A stretch of 20,346 bases of DNA from positions 1-20,346 of the forward strand of contig JAEXCN010000214.1 of the NCBI GenBank assembly GCA_023402175.1, written 5' to 3'. This stretch comes from Pseudomonadota bacterium. GTDB lineage: Bacteria; Myxococcota_A; Polyangia; Polyangiales; Polyangiaceae. How positions within the stretch are numbered: the stretch's first letter is position 1; the number at the start of each line of letters is the position of its first letter. Below the pieces are notes generated by a model, which saw nothing but the letters and a program-made list of their open reading frames with translations, was not told the origin of the DNA and did no database searches. The translations under genes were made by a program, and so were the position numbers. Shown one piece after another: positions 6,337-14,364 of this stretch.

Positions 6337-9300
6337 ATGCGTGGATCCAAGCCGGAGCCGCCGAGCATCGTCGAGCTGAGCTCCGACGATCTCGTCGAGG
6401 TCGAAGACAATCGCGCGTCGATCATCGCTGCCGCGGCGACCGCCCAGAACATCGCGATGCTCACGGGAACGCACGGCGTCATCTCGCCGCCGCTGCTCCG
6501 GCCGCGCGCTCGCCTGCCGCTGCCCAGCGAGATCCATCCCGGCGCGTTGCCCGATCCGGACGACGCCGAACGCGGTCGGCTGCGAGCGTTCGTCGCTGCC
6601 CGTAGCGGCGATTCCGTCGGCGAGCTCCGCGCACGTCTCGAGCTCGCGCGCGCAGAGATCGATCGCGGGCACATCGCTTCGGCGCGCAAGGAGGCGGAGG
6701 CCGCGGCGCGTGCCTGTGAGCATGCTCCGGCAGCACACGCGATGTTGCGCGCGCTGCTGCTCGGTCGAGACGAGAGCGACGAGCAGCTCGTTCACGTCTC
6801 TCAGCTCGCTGCGCACGCGGCGCGTGAGAGCACACGAGCCGACTGGCTCTGCGAGCGCGCTCGTCTCCTCGAGGCGAAGGCCGGCGTCACCGACGAGTCC
6901 GTCGCCGCGTGGAACGAGGCGCTCACGCTCGTCCCCGATCACCCGGGCGCCATCTACGGTGCGGAGGTCGCGCTCGACGCGACCGGACGATACGCGGAGC
7001 TCGTCGAGATGCTCGGTCGACTCGCGGAACTGACGAACGAGAGCGAGGTCGCCGCGTGGCTCCATGTCGAGCGAGCGCTCCTCCTCGATCGTCGACTCGA
7101 TGATACGCCCGGCGCACGTGCTGCGTACCTTCGTGCGCTCGATCTCTCGCCCGGAATCGGACCCGTTCGCGCGGCCTTCGTCGATCACGCCGTTCGTCAT
7201 CGTGACGACGCGCAGCTCGCGGGCCTCCTCGAGTCCGAAGCGAGCCTCGAGGCCGAGAACGCTCGTGCTGCTCGTCTCGAGCTCGACGCTGCGCTCGCGC
7301 ATCTCCGCGCAGGCACGGATCGCCTGCGGATCATCAAGGTGCTCGAGCGGGCGCACGGCCGTGCACCGACCGCGCGGCTCGTCGACCTGCGCGTGGCGGA
7401 GGAGCTCGCGCGCCTCTACGACGAGGACGGGCGTCATTCCGAGGCGCTGCGAGCCCGCAAGGCCGCGCTGAAGTGGCTCGACGATCCGCGCGAAGAGCTC
7501 GCGCTCCTGCGCGCGATCGCGATCTCCGCCGAGCGCGCAGGTGAGATCGACGACGCTGTCCTCGCGCTCGAGCGCGCGCGCGTCGTCGACTCGGAAGACG
7601 CGACGCTCCTCACCGATCTCGATCGCCTCCTCACGAGCGCGCAGCGACACGAGGCGAGGACCGTCCTCTGGATGCGCGAGGCCGCGCGTGTCGACGAGCC
7701 GGTGAAGAAGGCACGCGCGCTGCTCACGTCGGCTGCGGCTGCTCACGCGGCAGGCCGCGAAGCGGATGCTGCGAAGCAGCGCGAGGCCGCATGGCTGACC
7801 GCGCCCACCGCGCCAGGCGTCTACGACGCGCTCGCCGAACGGCTCGCGCCCGTCGCGCCAGCGCAGGCGGTCCACGATCGGATCAGCCTGTACGAGCAGG
7901 CCGTGCGGGCGACGAAGGATCCCGATCGCAAGATCCATCTCCTCGAGAAGCTCGCGTGGTTGAGAGACGACGTTGCAGGCGATGCGGCCGCTGCCGTGCG
8001 GACCTACGAGGACGTCCTCGCGATCGAGCCCGCACGTCTGAGCGCCATCATCGGGCTCGCGTCTACCGCGACGCGCGCAGGCGACGACACGCGCCTCGCA
8101 CGGGCGATACTCGCCCAGGCGGATGTCACCGCCGACACGCCCGCGCGCGCCGAGCTCCGCCTTCGCGCCGCGGAGGCGCTCGCCTCGGTCGATCCGGAGC
8201 GGGCCCTCGCACTCGCAGAGGAGCTGCAGGCCGACGCGACGGTCGGAGCACGCGCCGCCGAAGTCGTCACGCGACTCCATGCGTCCGCCGAGCGCTGGGA
8301 GCGCGCCGCCGACACGCTCGCGAAGAGAGCCGCAGACGCAGGCGATGGCGCGGCGAAGGTCAGCCTCGTCCTCGCGGAGGCCGACCTCCTCTTGCATCGT
8401 CTTCGTGCGCCGGAGCGTGCGCTCGCTGCGCTCGGGCGCCTTCCGCGCGAGCTCCAGGACGACGCGTCGATCCGAGCGGTGACGCTCGAGGCGCTCGAAG
8501 CGCTCGGTGACGACGACCGCCTTCGCACGGAGCTCGCAGCACTCGCGGAGCGATCCAGCTCGAACGACGTTCGCGCGCGGCTCTTCGTCCGGGCCGCCGA
8601 GCTCGACGAGCGGCGCGCTCGCGATGCCGATGCCGTCGCGGCCTACGAGCTCGCACTGCAGGCCATGCCGGACGAGAGCTTCATCTCGGATCGCCTGCGC
8701 CGGATCGGTGCGCGTGCGCCGCTGAGCGCGTCGTCGCGCGGGCTGGTTTCGCCGCTCACGGCGGCCGTGCGTGCGATCGATCTCGGCGAGCCCGGGACCG
8801 CCGAGCCGCTGCTCGCGACCGGCGCGCGCGACATCGCCACTTTGCGCATGGCGGAGCGGCTCGCTCGCCGCGCCGGATCTGCGCCGCAGCTGGCCAACGC
8901 GCTCGCGCTGACCGCGGACGCGTATCCCGCCGGGATATTCGCACGGCGCGCGCTCGAGGGCCTTGCGCAGCTCTTCGCCTGGACGCTCCCGCCGAGCGAC
9001 GACTACGAGCCCTGGGAGCGTCTCCTAGCGCTCGGATCGGCCGATGTCGCCGGGCTCGATGCGCTCGTCCGGCGTGCGCACGAGCGTGTCCTCGCGAACG
9101 ATCGAGCTGCGATTCAGACCACGATCGGTGCGCTGCAGCGGCGCGTCGAGCACGCATCGGACGACACCGAGAGACTCGTGTTCCATCTCGACCTCGCGCG
9201 CGCGCTGCGACGTGCCGGCGCTTCGCCCGAGGCGGGAGGGCATTGCAAGAAGGCGCTCGCGGCCGATCCGAAGAGCCTCACGGCAGCGTCGCTCCTCGCC

Positions 9301-11442
9301 GAGATCGCCGCGGAGCTCGATGACGAGGACGCGGCGATCACCGCATCGCGTGCGCTCGCCGACATCCTGACGGACGACAAGGCGCGGGCCGAGCTCCTGC
9401 GCGATGCGGCCGACCTGTGCGCGTCGCGCGGCGAGAAGAACGTCGCCGCCGAGTTGCTCGAGCAGGCGCTCCGCGCCGATCCCGAAGGTGTCCAGACCGC
9501 AGCTCGCCTGTCGGACGTCCAGAGGAGCCGTGGAGCGTTCGCCGATCTCGCACGCGCGCTCCACGACGTGCTCTCGAAGGCGACGAGCGCCGACGCCATC
9601 GTTCCGATCGCGTCCGAGCTCGCCGACGTGGCGCGAAACAACCTCAAGGACCCGATGCTCGCGATCTCTGCGCTCGAGCGGATCCGCGAGGTCTCTCCGA
9701 GGCACGTCCCGTCGCTGTTCCTCCTCGCGGAGCTGTTCATCGGGCAGCGCGCATGGGACAAGGCGCTCGTCGCGCTCGCCCAGACGATCGCCGCCACCGA
9801 GGAGCGCGCCGAAAAGCTCGTCGCGCTCGTCGGACGTGCGAGCATTTACCGGCGCGTGATGAACCAGCCGGCGCTCGCCGAGCAGGAGCTCCGGGCCGCG
9901 CTCGAGATCGATCCCCACGACACGCGCGCGATCCGCGGTCTGCTCGAGCTCGGTGAGCTCGTCTCGAAGGACGAGCGCGCGACGCTCCTCGGTCGTCTCG
10001 TCGTCGGCGAGACCGGATCGACGGAACGACTGCAGGCGCTCCTCGAGCTCGCGGATGCGCGTCGCGCGATGGGTGACGTCTCCGGCGCCGAGGGCGCGCT
10101 CGTCGAAGCGGCGTCCCTCTCGCCCGATCCGCGAATGCTCGAACGCGTCCGCGCTGCCGTCGGCAAGGACACGCAGACGCTTGCACGCGTCCTCTCGCGA
10201 GCGGTCGCACGTGCACACGAGGGCGGCCGCGCGATCGATCCGTCGTGGCTCGTCGGGCTCGGCAACATCGAGCTCGACCTCGGGCGCTACGACGAGGCGA
10301 TCGAGCGCTTCGAGGAAGCTCTCCGCTCCGACGACAGTCGCGACGATGCGCGCGTGGCGCTCGCGCGTGCGCTCGCGGCGCGAGGTCGTCACGAGCCGGC
10401 GCTCGAGGCTCTCGTGCCGGTCATCGTCTCGCCGACGCGGCGAATGCCGATCGACACGAAGCTCGTCAGGCTGTTCGAGAGCTCGCTCTCGGGCGCAGGC
10501 CGCTCCGCGGAGCAGTGGGTCGCGCGCGAGCTTCGGGCCGTCGCTGGAGACCTCGCGCCGAACGAGCAGGCAGAGCTCGATGCGCGCATCCGGAACGTCG
10601 GCTACGCCGAAGGTCTCTCGGCGGGGTCGCTTCGCAAGTCCGTGATGCCCGGCTCGCTCGGACGGCATCCGATCTGGGACGTCGCGCAGATCGCGGTTCC
10701 GTTCGCGGGCAAGCTTGCGCGTGTCGGGCTCGCCGAGATGGGCTCGTCGACGCGTGACCGCGTGAAGCCGCGCATGCCGCATCCGATTCGGCCGCTGTTC
10801 GAGCGCGTCGCGAAGGCCTTCGAGGTCACCGAGGTCGAGCTCGCCGTTTCGGAGCACGTGACGGCGCCCGTGATCGCATGTGAAGAGGTGCCCTGGATCA
10901 TCGTTCCGGCCGCCGTCGGCGCGCAGACCGACGCGCATGCGCTCGCGGCGCTCGCGCGGCCGATGGCGCGCATCGCGCTCGGTGTACCGTGGCTCGGAGC
11001 GCTCGGATCGCACGAGGTGTTGGCGCTGCTCGTGGCGTTTGCACGGCAGGTGGCGCCCGGCTTCTCGGCGCGACCGAACGAGCGGGTCGAGCCGCTGGTG
11101 GAGGACTTCGAGCTGCGCGTTCGGCGTGCGCTCGACCGCAAGCGGCGGCGCATCCTCGAGGACCTCGCGCCGACGCTCGAGCGAGCGCCCGTCATCGACG
11201 AGGCGGCGTTTGCGGAGTCCGTCGCCGCGACCGAGGCGCGCGCCGCCTTCCTCCTCTCGGGCAGCCTCCGTGCATCGCTCGAGGCCGTGGCGCCGACGGA
11301 TGCGGCGCTTGCCGAGGCGCTCCGGATCCCGGGCCCGCCTTCGCTCGCAGCGGTCTTCGGTCGAGCATCGTCGCGCGATCTCGCATCGTTCGCGCTGCAG
11401 CGCGAGACGACCGCGCTCCGAAGGAGCCTCGGGACCGCGTGA
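6337..11442 (+). CDS. Giant tetratricopeptide-repeat protein (1701 aa)
   Basis: The protein is almost wholly alpha-helical, with repeated TPR-style pairs such as GLGNIELDLGRYDEAIER followed by FEEALRSDD (about 1308-1334), AYELALQAMPDES and ALAKALAA-type helices, spaced roughly every 34 residues or less regularly. No signal peptide or membrane segment is seen, so it is probably cytoplasmic. The N-terminal 60 residues are acidic and disordered-looking. Residues from about 1440 to 1701 (starting near GSLGRHPIWDVAQIAVP) form a separate C-terminal region that lacks obvious TPR spacing. Similar C-termini occur, as I recall, in other large myxobacterial TPR proteins, but I cannot check this. Large TPR proteins act as protein-interaction scaffolds; the partner here is unknown. 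The ATG at 6337 has TACCCT 7 nt upstream and no Shine-Dalgarno. Confidence 0.88.
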   Translation: MRGSKPEPPSIVELSSDDLVEVEDNRASIIAAAATAQNIAMLTGTHGVISPPLLRPRARLPLPSEIHPGALPDPDDAERGRLRAFVAARSGDSVGELRARLELARAEIDRGHIASARKEAEAAARACEHAPAAHAMLRALLLGRDESDEQLVHVSQLAAHAARESTRADWLCERARLLEAKAGVTDESVAAWNEALTLVPDHPGAIYGAEVALDATGRYAELVEMLGRLAELTNESEVAAWLHVERALLLDRRLDDTPGARAAYLRALDLSPGIGPVRAAFVDHAVRHRDDAQLAGLLESEASLEAENARAARLELDAALAHLRAGTDRLRIIKVLERAHGRAPTARLVDLRVAEELARLYDEDGRHSEALRARKAALKWLDDPREELALLRAIAISAERAGEIDDAVLALERARVVDSEDATLLTDLDRLLTSAQRHEARTVLWMREAARVDEPVKKARALLTSAAAAHAAGREADAAKQREAAWLTAPTAPGVYDALAERLAPVAPAQAVHDRISLYEQAVRATKDPDRKIHLLEKLAWLRDDVAGDAAAAVRTYEDVLAIEPARLSAIIGLASTATRAGDDTRLARAILAQADVTADTPARAELRLRAAEALASVDPERALALAEELQADATVGARAAEVVTRLHASAERWERAADTLAKRAADAGDGAAKVSLVLAEADLLLHRLRAPERALAALGRLPRELQDDASIRAVTLEALEALGDDDRLRTELAALAERSSSNDVRARLFVRAAELDERRARDADAVAAYELALQAMPDESFISDRLRRIGARAPLSASSRGLVSPLTAAVRAIDLGEPGTAEPLLATGARDIATLRMAERLARRAGSAPQLANALALTADAYPAGIFARRALEGLAQLFAWTLPPSDDYEPWERLLALGSADVAGLDALVRRAHERVLANDRAAIQTTIGALQRRVEHASDDTERLVFHLDLARALRRAGASPEAGGHCKKALAADPKSLTAASLLAEIAAELDDEDAAITASRALADILTDDKARAELLRDAADLCASRGEKNVAAELLEQALRADPEGVQTAARLSDVQRSRGAFADLARALHDVLSKATSADAIVPIASELADVARNNLKDPMLAISALERIREVSPRHVPSLFLLAELFIGQRAWDKALVALAQTIAATEERAEKLVALVGRASIYRRVMNQPALAEQELRAALEIDPHDTRAIRGLLELGELVSKDERATLLGRLVVGETGSTERLQALLELADARRAMGDVSGAEGALVEAASLSPDPRMLERVRAAVGKDTQTLARVLSRAVARAHEGGRAIDPSWLVGLGNIELDLGRYDEAIERFEEALRSDDSRDDARVALARALAARGRHEPALEALVPVIVSPTRRMPIDTKLVRLFESSLSGAGRSAEQWVARELRAVAGDLAPNEQAELDARIRNVGYAEGLSAGSLRKSVMPGSLGRHPIWDVAQIAVPFAGKLARVGLAEMGSSTRDRVKPRMPHPIRPLFERVAKAFEVTEVELAVSEHVTAPVIACEEVPWIIVPAAVGAQTDAHALAALARPMARIALGVPWLGALGSHEVLALLVAFARQVAPGFSARPNERVEPLVEDFELRVRRALDRKRRRILEDLAPTLERAPVIDEAAFAESVAATEARAAFLLSGSLRASLEAVAPTDAALAEALRIPGPPSLAAVFGRASSRDLASFALQRETTALRRSLGTA

Positions 11443-11475
11443 TGTGGCGCCGCCGGATGTGCTAGGAGGGGCAAC

Positions 11476-11838
11476 ATGTCCGGCGGCAAACCGCTCGTCC
11501 TCTCGTACGCAGCGTGCGGCACCTGCAAGAAGGCGCTCAAGTGGTTCGCCGAGCGCGGTATCGGCATCGAGCTGAGGCCCATCGTCGACGCGCCGCCCTC
11601 CGCCGGCGAGCTCGCCGAATGGATCCCGAAGAGCGATCGTTCCGTTCGCAAGTGGCTGAACACGAGCGGGCAGAGCTACCGCGCCATCGGCAAGGCGAAG
11701 GTCGACGCGGCGAAGGACGAGGAGATCGTCCGCTGGCTGACGATGGACGGAAAGCTAGTGAAGCGCCCCGTCGTCGTGACGAACGAGCGTGTCCTCGTCG
11801 GATTCGACGAGGACGCGTACGCGAAGACCTTCGGCTGA
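11476..11838 (+). CDS. ArsC/Spx/YffB-family thioredoxin-fold protein
   Basis: The 120-residue protein has the family N-terminus LSYAACGTCKKALKWF (9-24) with a CxxC (Cys14, Cys17), and the C-terminal KRPVVVTNERVLVGFDEDAY (96-115), the conserved R-P-hydrophobic-V and V-G-F signature of PF03960. The family includes glutaredoxin-linked arsenate reductases and the Spx/MgsR transcriptional regulators. The CGTC motif is found in Spx-like members. No other ars genes adjoin it, so a redox or Spx-like role is as likely as arsenate reduction. AGGAGGGG at 11464-11471, 4 nt before the ATG, is one of the few strong Shine-Dalgarno sequences in the window. The gene starts 33 bases after the TPR gene, and a hairpin at 11888-11909 may end its transcript. 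Confidence 0.92.
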   Translation: MSGGKPLVLSYAACGTCKKALKWFAERGIGIELRPIVDAPPSAGELAEWIPKSDRSVRKWLNTSGQSYRAIGKAKVDAAKDEEIVRWLTMDGKLVKRPVVVTNERVLVGFDEDAYAKTFG

Positions 11839-11887
11839 GCGGTCCGCACTCCACGCGCGCCGGCGAGCGCATGTGAGCGAGCCCCGA

Positions 11888-11909
11888 ACGTCGCACCGAG
11901 CTGCGACGT
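11888..11909 (+). terminator. Hairpin downstream of the ArsC-family gene
   Basis: ACGTCGCA (11888-11895) and TGCGACGT (11902-11909) form a perfect 8-bp stem with a 6-nt loop, 49 bases after the stop codon. No T-tract follows, so intrinsic termination is uncertain; it could also be an operator. Confidence 0.45.
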
Positions 11910-11955
11910 GAAACGGTGGCTTCCTACCTGGGTGCCGGCGCCGCGACAGCGATAG

Positions 11956-12020
11956 CGCGCGATCGCGCGGCGCGCTCGCGCGCCGTGCGAGTCGCCGAGT
12001 CGCCGAGTCGCCGAGCCGAC
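11956..12020. repeat. 14-bp palindrome and GAGTCGCC tandem repeat in the intergenic region
   Basis: CGCGCGATCGCGCG (11956-11969) is a perfect palindrome. GAGTCGCC repeats three times exactly at 11989-12012, with a decayed fourth unit GAGCCGAC at 12013-12020. The 281-base gap between 11838 and 12120 shows no credible gene. The open frame running through it from 11916 is simply the metalloprotease frame extended upstream. Confidence 0.85.
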
Positions 12021-12107
12021 GAACAGAAGGAGACAGCGAGCCAGCTCGACACGCTCGAGCCAGCTCGCAGACGTGGTTCGGCGGGCGACCATCGCCAGGC
12101 TGCGTGC

Positions 12108-12119
12108 TACTCTCGAAGG
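12108..12119 (+). promoter_or_regulatory. -10-like box immediately upstream of the metalloprotease start
   Basis: TACTCT (12108-12113) ends 6 nt before the ATG at 12120. Seventeen bases upstream of it is GCGACC (12085-12090), which shares only the central GAC with the -35 consensus. AGG touches the ATG directly and is too close to serve as a Shine-Dalgarno. A leaderless transcript is inferred. Confidence 0.45.
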
Positions 12120-13064
12120 ATGCGTTTCTTGCTTCGGCGTCGCGGCATGCGCCTCACGCTCGCGGCCGTGGCCTTCTGCAGTCTTGCCTTGCCGACGACG
12201 GCTCACGCTTTCTGTCGCACGACCACCCAGCCGCTTCCACCGAGCTATAGTCCGAGCCGCGGCTGCTACACCGAAGGCCTCCTGCTGTTCTGGCGCAATG
12301 CCTGCGTCAGCTACAGCATCAACGAGGCGGCGAGCAGGAACATCCCGTTCGAGGATGCGAAGCGTGTGATCGACGAGGCGTTCGCGACGTGGGCCAACGT
12401 GATGTGCTCCGACGGCAACCCCGTGGGCATCGCCGTCTCGAACATCGGCGCGGCGGAGTGCTCGGAGGTCAAATACAACCAGGAGACGGCGAACCAGAAC
12501 CTCATCGTCTTCCGTGACGACGGCTGGCCGTACAACGATCCGAACAGCACGCTCGGCCTCACGACCGTCACGTTCAACGCCGAGACCGGCGAAATCTACG
12601 ATGCCGACATGGAGATCAACTCCTCGGCGCGCAACCTGTCGACCACCGACAAGGTCCCGGCGAACGGCTTCGATCTGCTCAGCGTCGTCACGCACGAGGC
12701 GGGACACTTCCTCGGGCTCGCGCACGCGACCGATCCGCGCGCAACGATGTACGCGAGCTACAAGCCGGGCACGATCGCGCTTCGCACGCTCGCCGGCGAC
12801 GATATCGCGGGCATCTGCGAGATCTATCCGAACAGCGAGATCCGGACCGTGAGCCCGGAGGTGAGCCTGACCGAGACGATCGCCGCCGACGCGTGCGACC
12901 CGACCCCGCGCCATGGCTTCACGTCGCAGTGCTCGTCGCCGAAGCGGCAGAAGAATTGTGAATGTGCAGCGCCGCAGGCGAATGCGTCGTGGGGAGCATC
13001 CGCCAGCATCGCGATGGCGGTGGCGGGTGTGCTCGTCGCACGCCGGCGAAGCGCTCGAAAGTGA
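12120..13064 (+). CDS. Secreted matrixin-like zinc metalloprotease with MYXO-CTERM-type tail
   Basis: The 314-residue protein has an Arg-rich signal peptide (1-30, cleavage after TTAHA). It carries the zincin motif HEAGHFLGLAH (192-202), HExxHxxGxxH with catalytic Glu193 and zinc ligands His192, His196 and His202, followed by a Met-turn at ATMY (Met210). This is the matrixin/M10-like metzincin layout. The C-terminus reads CEC (280-282), a hydrophobic Ala-rich helix (about 292-307), then RRRSARK. That matches the Cys–transmembrane–Arg plan of MYXO-CTERM sorting signals and suggests cell-surface anchoring followed by processing. Several Cys pairs in the catalytic domain suggest disulfides. The ATG at 12120 gives a full signal peptide; the ATG at 12147 (residue 10) would also work. 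The substrate is unknown. Confidence 0.9.
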   Translation: MRFLLRRRGMRLTLAAVAFCSLALPTTAHAFCRTTTQPLPPSYSPSRGCYTEGLLLFWRNACVSYSINEAASRNIPFEDAKRVIDEAFATWANVMCSDGNPVGIAVSNIGAAECSEVKYNQETANQNLIVFRDDGWPYNDPNSTLGLTTVTFNAETGEIYDADMEINSSARNLSTTDKVPANGFDLLSVVTHEAGHFLGLAHATDPRATMYASYKPGTIALRTLAGDDIAGICEIYPNSEIRTVSPEVSLTETIAADACDPTPRHGFTSQCSSPKRQKNCECAAPQANASWGASASIAMAVAGVLVARRRSARK

Positions 13065-13089
13065 TCTGACGCGCGGCGCGTCGCGATCA
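13062..13089. terminator. Bidirectional terminator candidate carrying both stop codons
   Basis: TGATC (13062-13066) mirrors GATCA (13085-13089), enclosing GACGCG–CGG–CGCGTC (13068-13082). The outer arms contain the stop codons of the two convergent genes. The result is an 11-bp GC-rich stem with a small internal loop. There is no T-tract. Confidence 0.5.
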
Positions 13090-13398
13090 GGCGAGGCCGA
13101 GGCGACGTCGACGAACGACCCGCACGCGGGCCTCTTCGAGCCAGCTTGCCTCGCGCCACGCGAGCGCCGTCTTCACACTCGCATAGAGGACGTGGCCCCC
13201 GATGCCCGCGAGGATGCATCCGATGTCCGCACCGTCCGAGAGCAGAATGACGACGAGGAGCGCCGTGGCATAGAGCGCCAGGAGGGAGAGCAGCGCACGG
13301 AGTTGTCTGACCCGGGCCGCCTCGTCTCCGTCGATCGCGTGCAGCGAGGGCGTCGTCGGAAGCGCACGAACGGGGCTGCTCGGGAAGGGGAAGTTCAT
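13087..13398 (-). CDS. Small two-span membrane protein of unknown function
   Basis: A 103-residue frame with high GC in third positions. Residues 35-53 (LLSLLALYATALLVVILL) form a clear transmembrane helix. Residues 58-80 (ADIGCILAGIGGHVLYASVKTAL) form a second, more polar one. An Arg-rich cytoplasmic-looking end follows (RVRVVRRRRLGL). The N-terminal 30 residues are Pro-rich and soluble. GGGGA lies 7 nt before the ATG. I do not recognise the family. It is convergent with the metalloprotease gene, the two stops sharing an inverted repeat. A competing plus-strand frame over the same bases is Arg/Glu-rich with no recognisable features and is judged a shadow. Confidence 0.7.
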   Translation of the reverse strand: MNFPFPSSPVRALPTTPSLHAIDGDEAARVRQLRALLSLLALYATALLVVILLSDGADIGCILAGIGGHVLYASVKTALAWREASWLEEARVRVVRRRRLGLA

Positions 13399-13683
13399 TG
13401 CTGCGTCCCCGAGTAGTGCACGGCATGGGCCATCACGCTCACGCCGAGAAGCCGCGCGTTTTCACGATGTCTCGTGAGGGCGACGCCCCGCGCGCTGGAT
13501 CTACTTCTGCCCACAAGAGCGCACATTGGTGTCCGCGGTGATCCACCGGAGAGCAGCGGCCACCATCCGAGGCCCCCACGGGCGATCGTCGTTCGAAGCA
13601 TCCTCCACGGACGAGGCGACGCATCGATGTCTTACCGGCCGCTGACCTGACGGGCTCGCCCGAGCGAGGTAGGGTCGAGCGCG
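13399..13683. promoter_or_regulatory. Intergenic region with inverted repeat and promoter of the downstream gene
   Basis: No credible gene is seen in these 285 bases. TCACGA (13462-13467) and TCGTGA (13472-13477) form a 6-bp inverted repeat with a 4-nt spacer, about 65-80 bases upstream of the minus-strand membrane protein start, so it could be an operator. At the right end CTGACG (13647-13652), a 17-base spacer and TAGGGT (13670-13675) make the best -35/-10 pair in the window, ending 8 nt before the ATG at 13684. The spacer contains GCTCG-CC-CGAGC (13654-13665). Confidence 0.5.
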
Positions 13684-14343
13684 ATGGCCCGGCCGAAGCA
13701 GATCGCGAGCGCTCCGCACCCGAGGGTGTTCTTGCTCTCGCCTGCGCGCCTCGACGGGATACGGGCGCGAGCGATCTTCGAGCCCAGGCGAGCCGGAGAC
13801 ATCGCGCGGGCGCTCCGCACGCGCGAGGGGGTGCCCATCGGCGAGGTCTTCAAGATGCTCTCCGGTCTCTACTTCCGGGGAAAGCTCACGTATGCGACGC
13901 GCTTCGCTCGACCACCGGCGAATGACCCGTGGATCGGAAGCGGCGCGCTCGTGATCACTGCCAATCGCGGCCTCGTCCCGGCAGAGACGCGCGTGACGAT
14001 CGAACACCTCGAGGCCTTCGCCGAGACGGACATCCACGAAGCGGAGCGGCAGTTCCGTGCACCGCTCGTCCGCGATGCGCAGCTCGTCCGCGATGCGCTC
14101 GGTGATGCCGGCGAGGTCGTCCTCCTCGGCAGCGTCGCGAAGGCGAAGTACACCGCGCCGCTCCTCGAGGTGTTCGGCGAACGATTGCTCTTCCCCGGTG
14201 ACTTCGTCGGGCGCGGAGACATGAGCCGCGGAGGGCTTCTCTTGCGCGCGACGGACGCCGCGACGGAGCTCGGCTACATCAAGGTGCTCGGAGCTCCGGT
14301 CCACGGCGCGCGTCCGCCGAAGCTCGAGCCTCGCCCACGCTGA
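13684..14343 (+). CDS. Conserved-looking protein of unknown function (219 aa)
   Basis: This soluble protein has no signal peptide. It has several strongly patterned stretches: VFLLSPARLDGIRARAIF (15-32), FKMLSGLYFRGKLTYA (56-71), ALVITANRGLVPAETRVT (88-105), VVLLGSVAKAKYTAPLLEVFG (145-165) and FVGRGDMSRGGLLLR (174-188). Gly- and Arg-rich turns such as GRGDMSRGG suggest a ligand- or nucleotide-binding site. The order 'S-P … L-x-G-x-x-F-x-K-A/L … I-T-A-x-x-G-L-V-P … L-L-G-S' loosely recalls DUF6884/YaaA-like proteins, but this is a weak resemblance by eye. A well-formed promoter lies just upstream, so it is probably monocistronic. It ends convergently with a membrane protein gene, the two stops lying in one inverted repeat. 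Confidence 0.85.
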   Translation: MARPKQIASAPHPRVFLLSPARLDGIRARAIFEPRRAGDIARALRTREGVPIGEVFKMLSGLYFRGKLTYATRFARPPANDPWIGSGALVITANRGLVPAETRVTIEHLEAFAETDIHEAERQFRAPLVRDAQLVRDALGDAGEVVLLGSVAKAKYTAPLLEVFGERLLFPGDFVGRGDMSRGGLLLRATDAATELGYIKVLGAPVHGARPPKLEPRPR

Positions 14344-14364
14344 GCGGCGAGCGCGCTGCGCTCA
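14341..14364. terminator. Bidirectional terminator candidate between convergent genes
   Basis: TGAGCG (14341-14346) mirrors CGCTCA (14359-14364), and the outer triplets are the stop codons of the two converging genes. The centre contains a second palindrome, AGCGCGCT (14350-14357). Confidence 0.5.

Noticed and set aside
6307..8397. 696-residue open frame antisense to the TPR gene
   Set aside because: Mirror of GC-rich coding codons on the other strand. The translation has no domain or hydrophobic pattern, while the plus frame shows clear TPR structure.
9025..11013. 662-residue open frame antisense to the TPR gene
   Set aside because: Same reason: charged, motif-free composition, with the TPR gene on the opposite strand explaining the openness.
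11916..12119. N-terminal extension of the metalloprotease back to 11916
   Set aside because: It would bury the signal peptide behind about 68 low-complexity residues and run through a tandem repeat.
12913..13416. 167-residue plus-strand frame over the small membrane protein gene
   Set aside because: Arg/Glu-rich with no pattern, and it begins inside the metalloprotease gene; the minus frame has clear transmembrane helices and a plausible ribosome binding site.
13399..13683. Possible tRNA or small gene in the gap
   Set aside because: GTTCGAA at about 13592 recalls a T-loop, but no cloverleaf arms could be built around it, and the short frames on both strands lack protein-like features.
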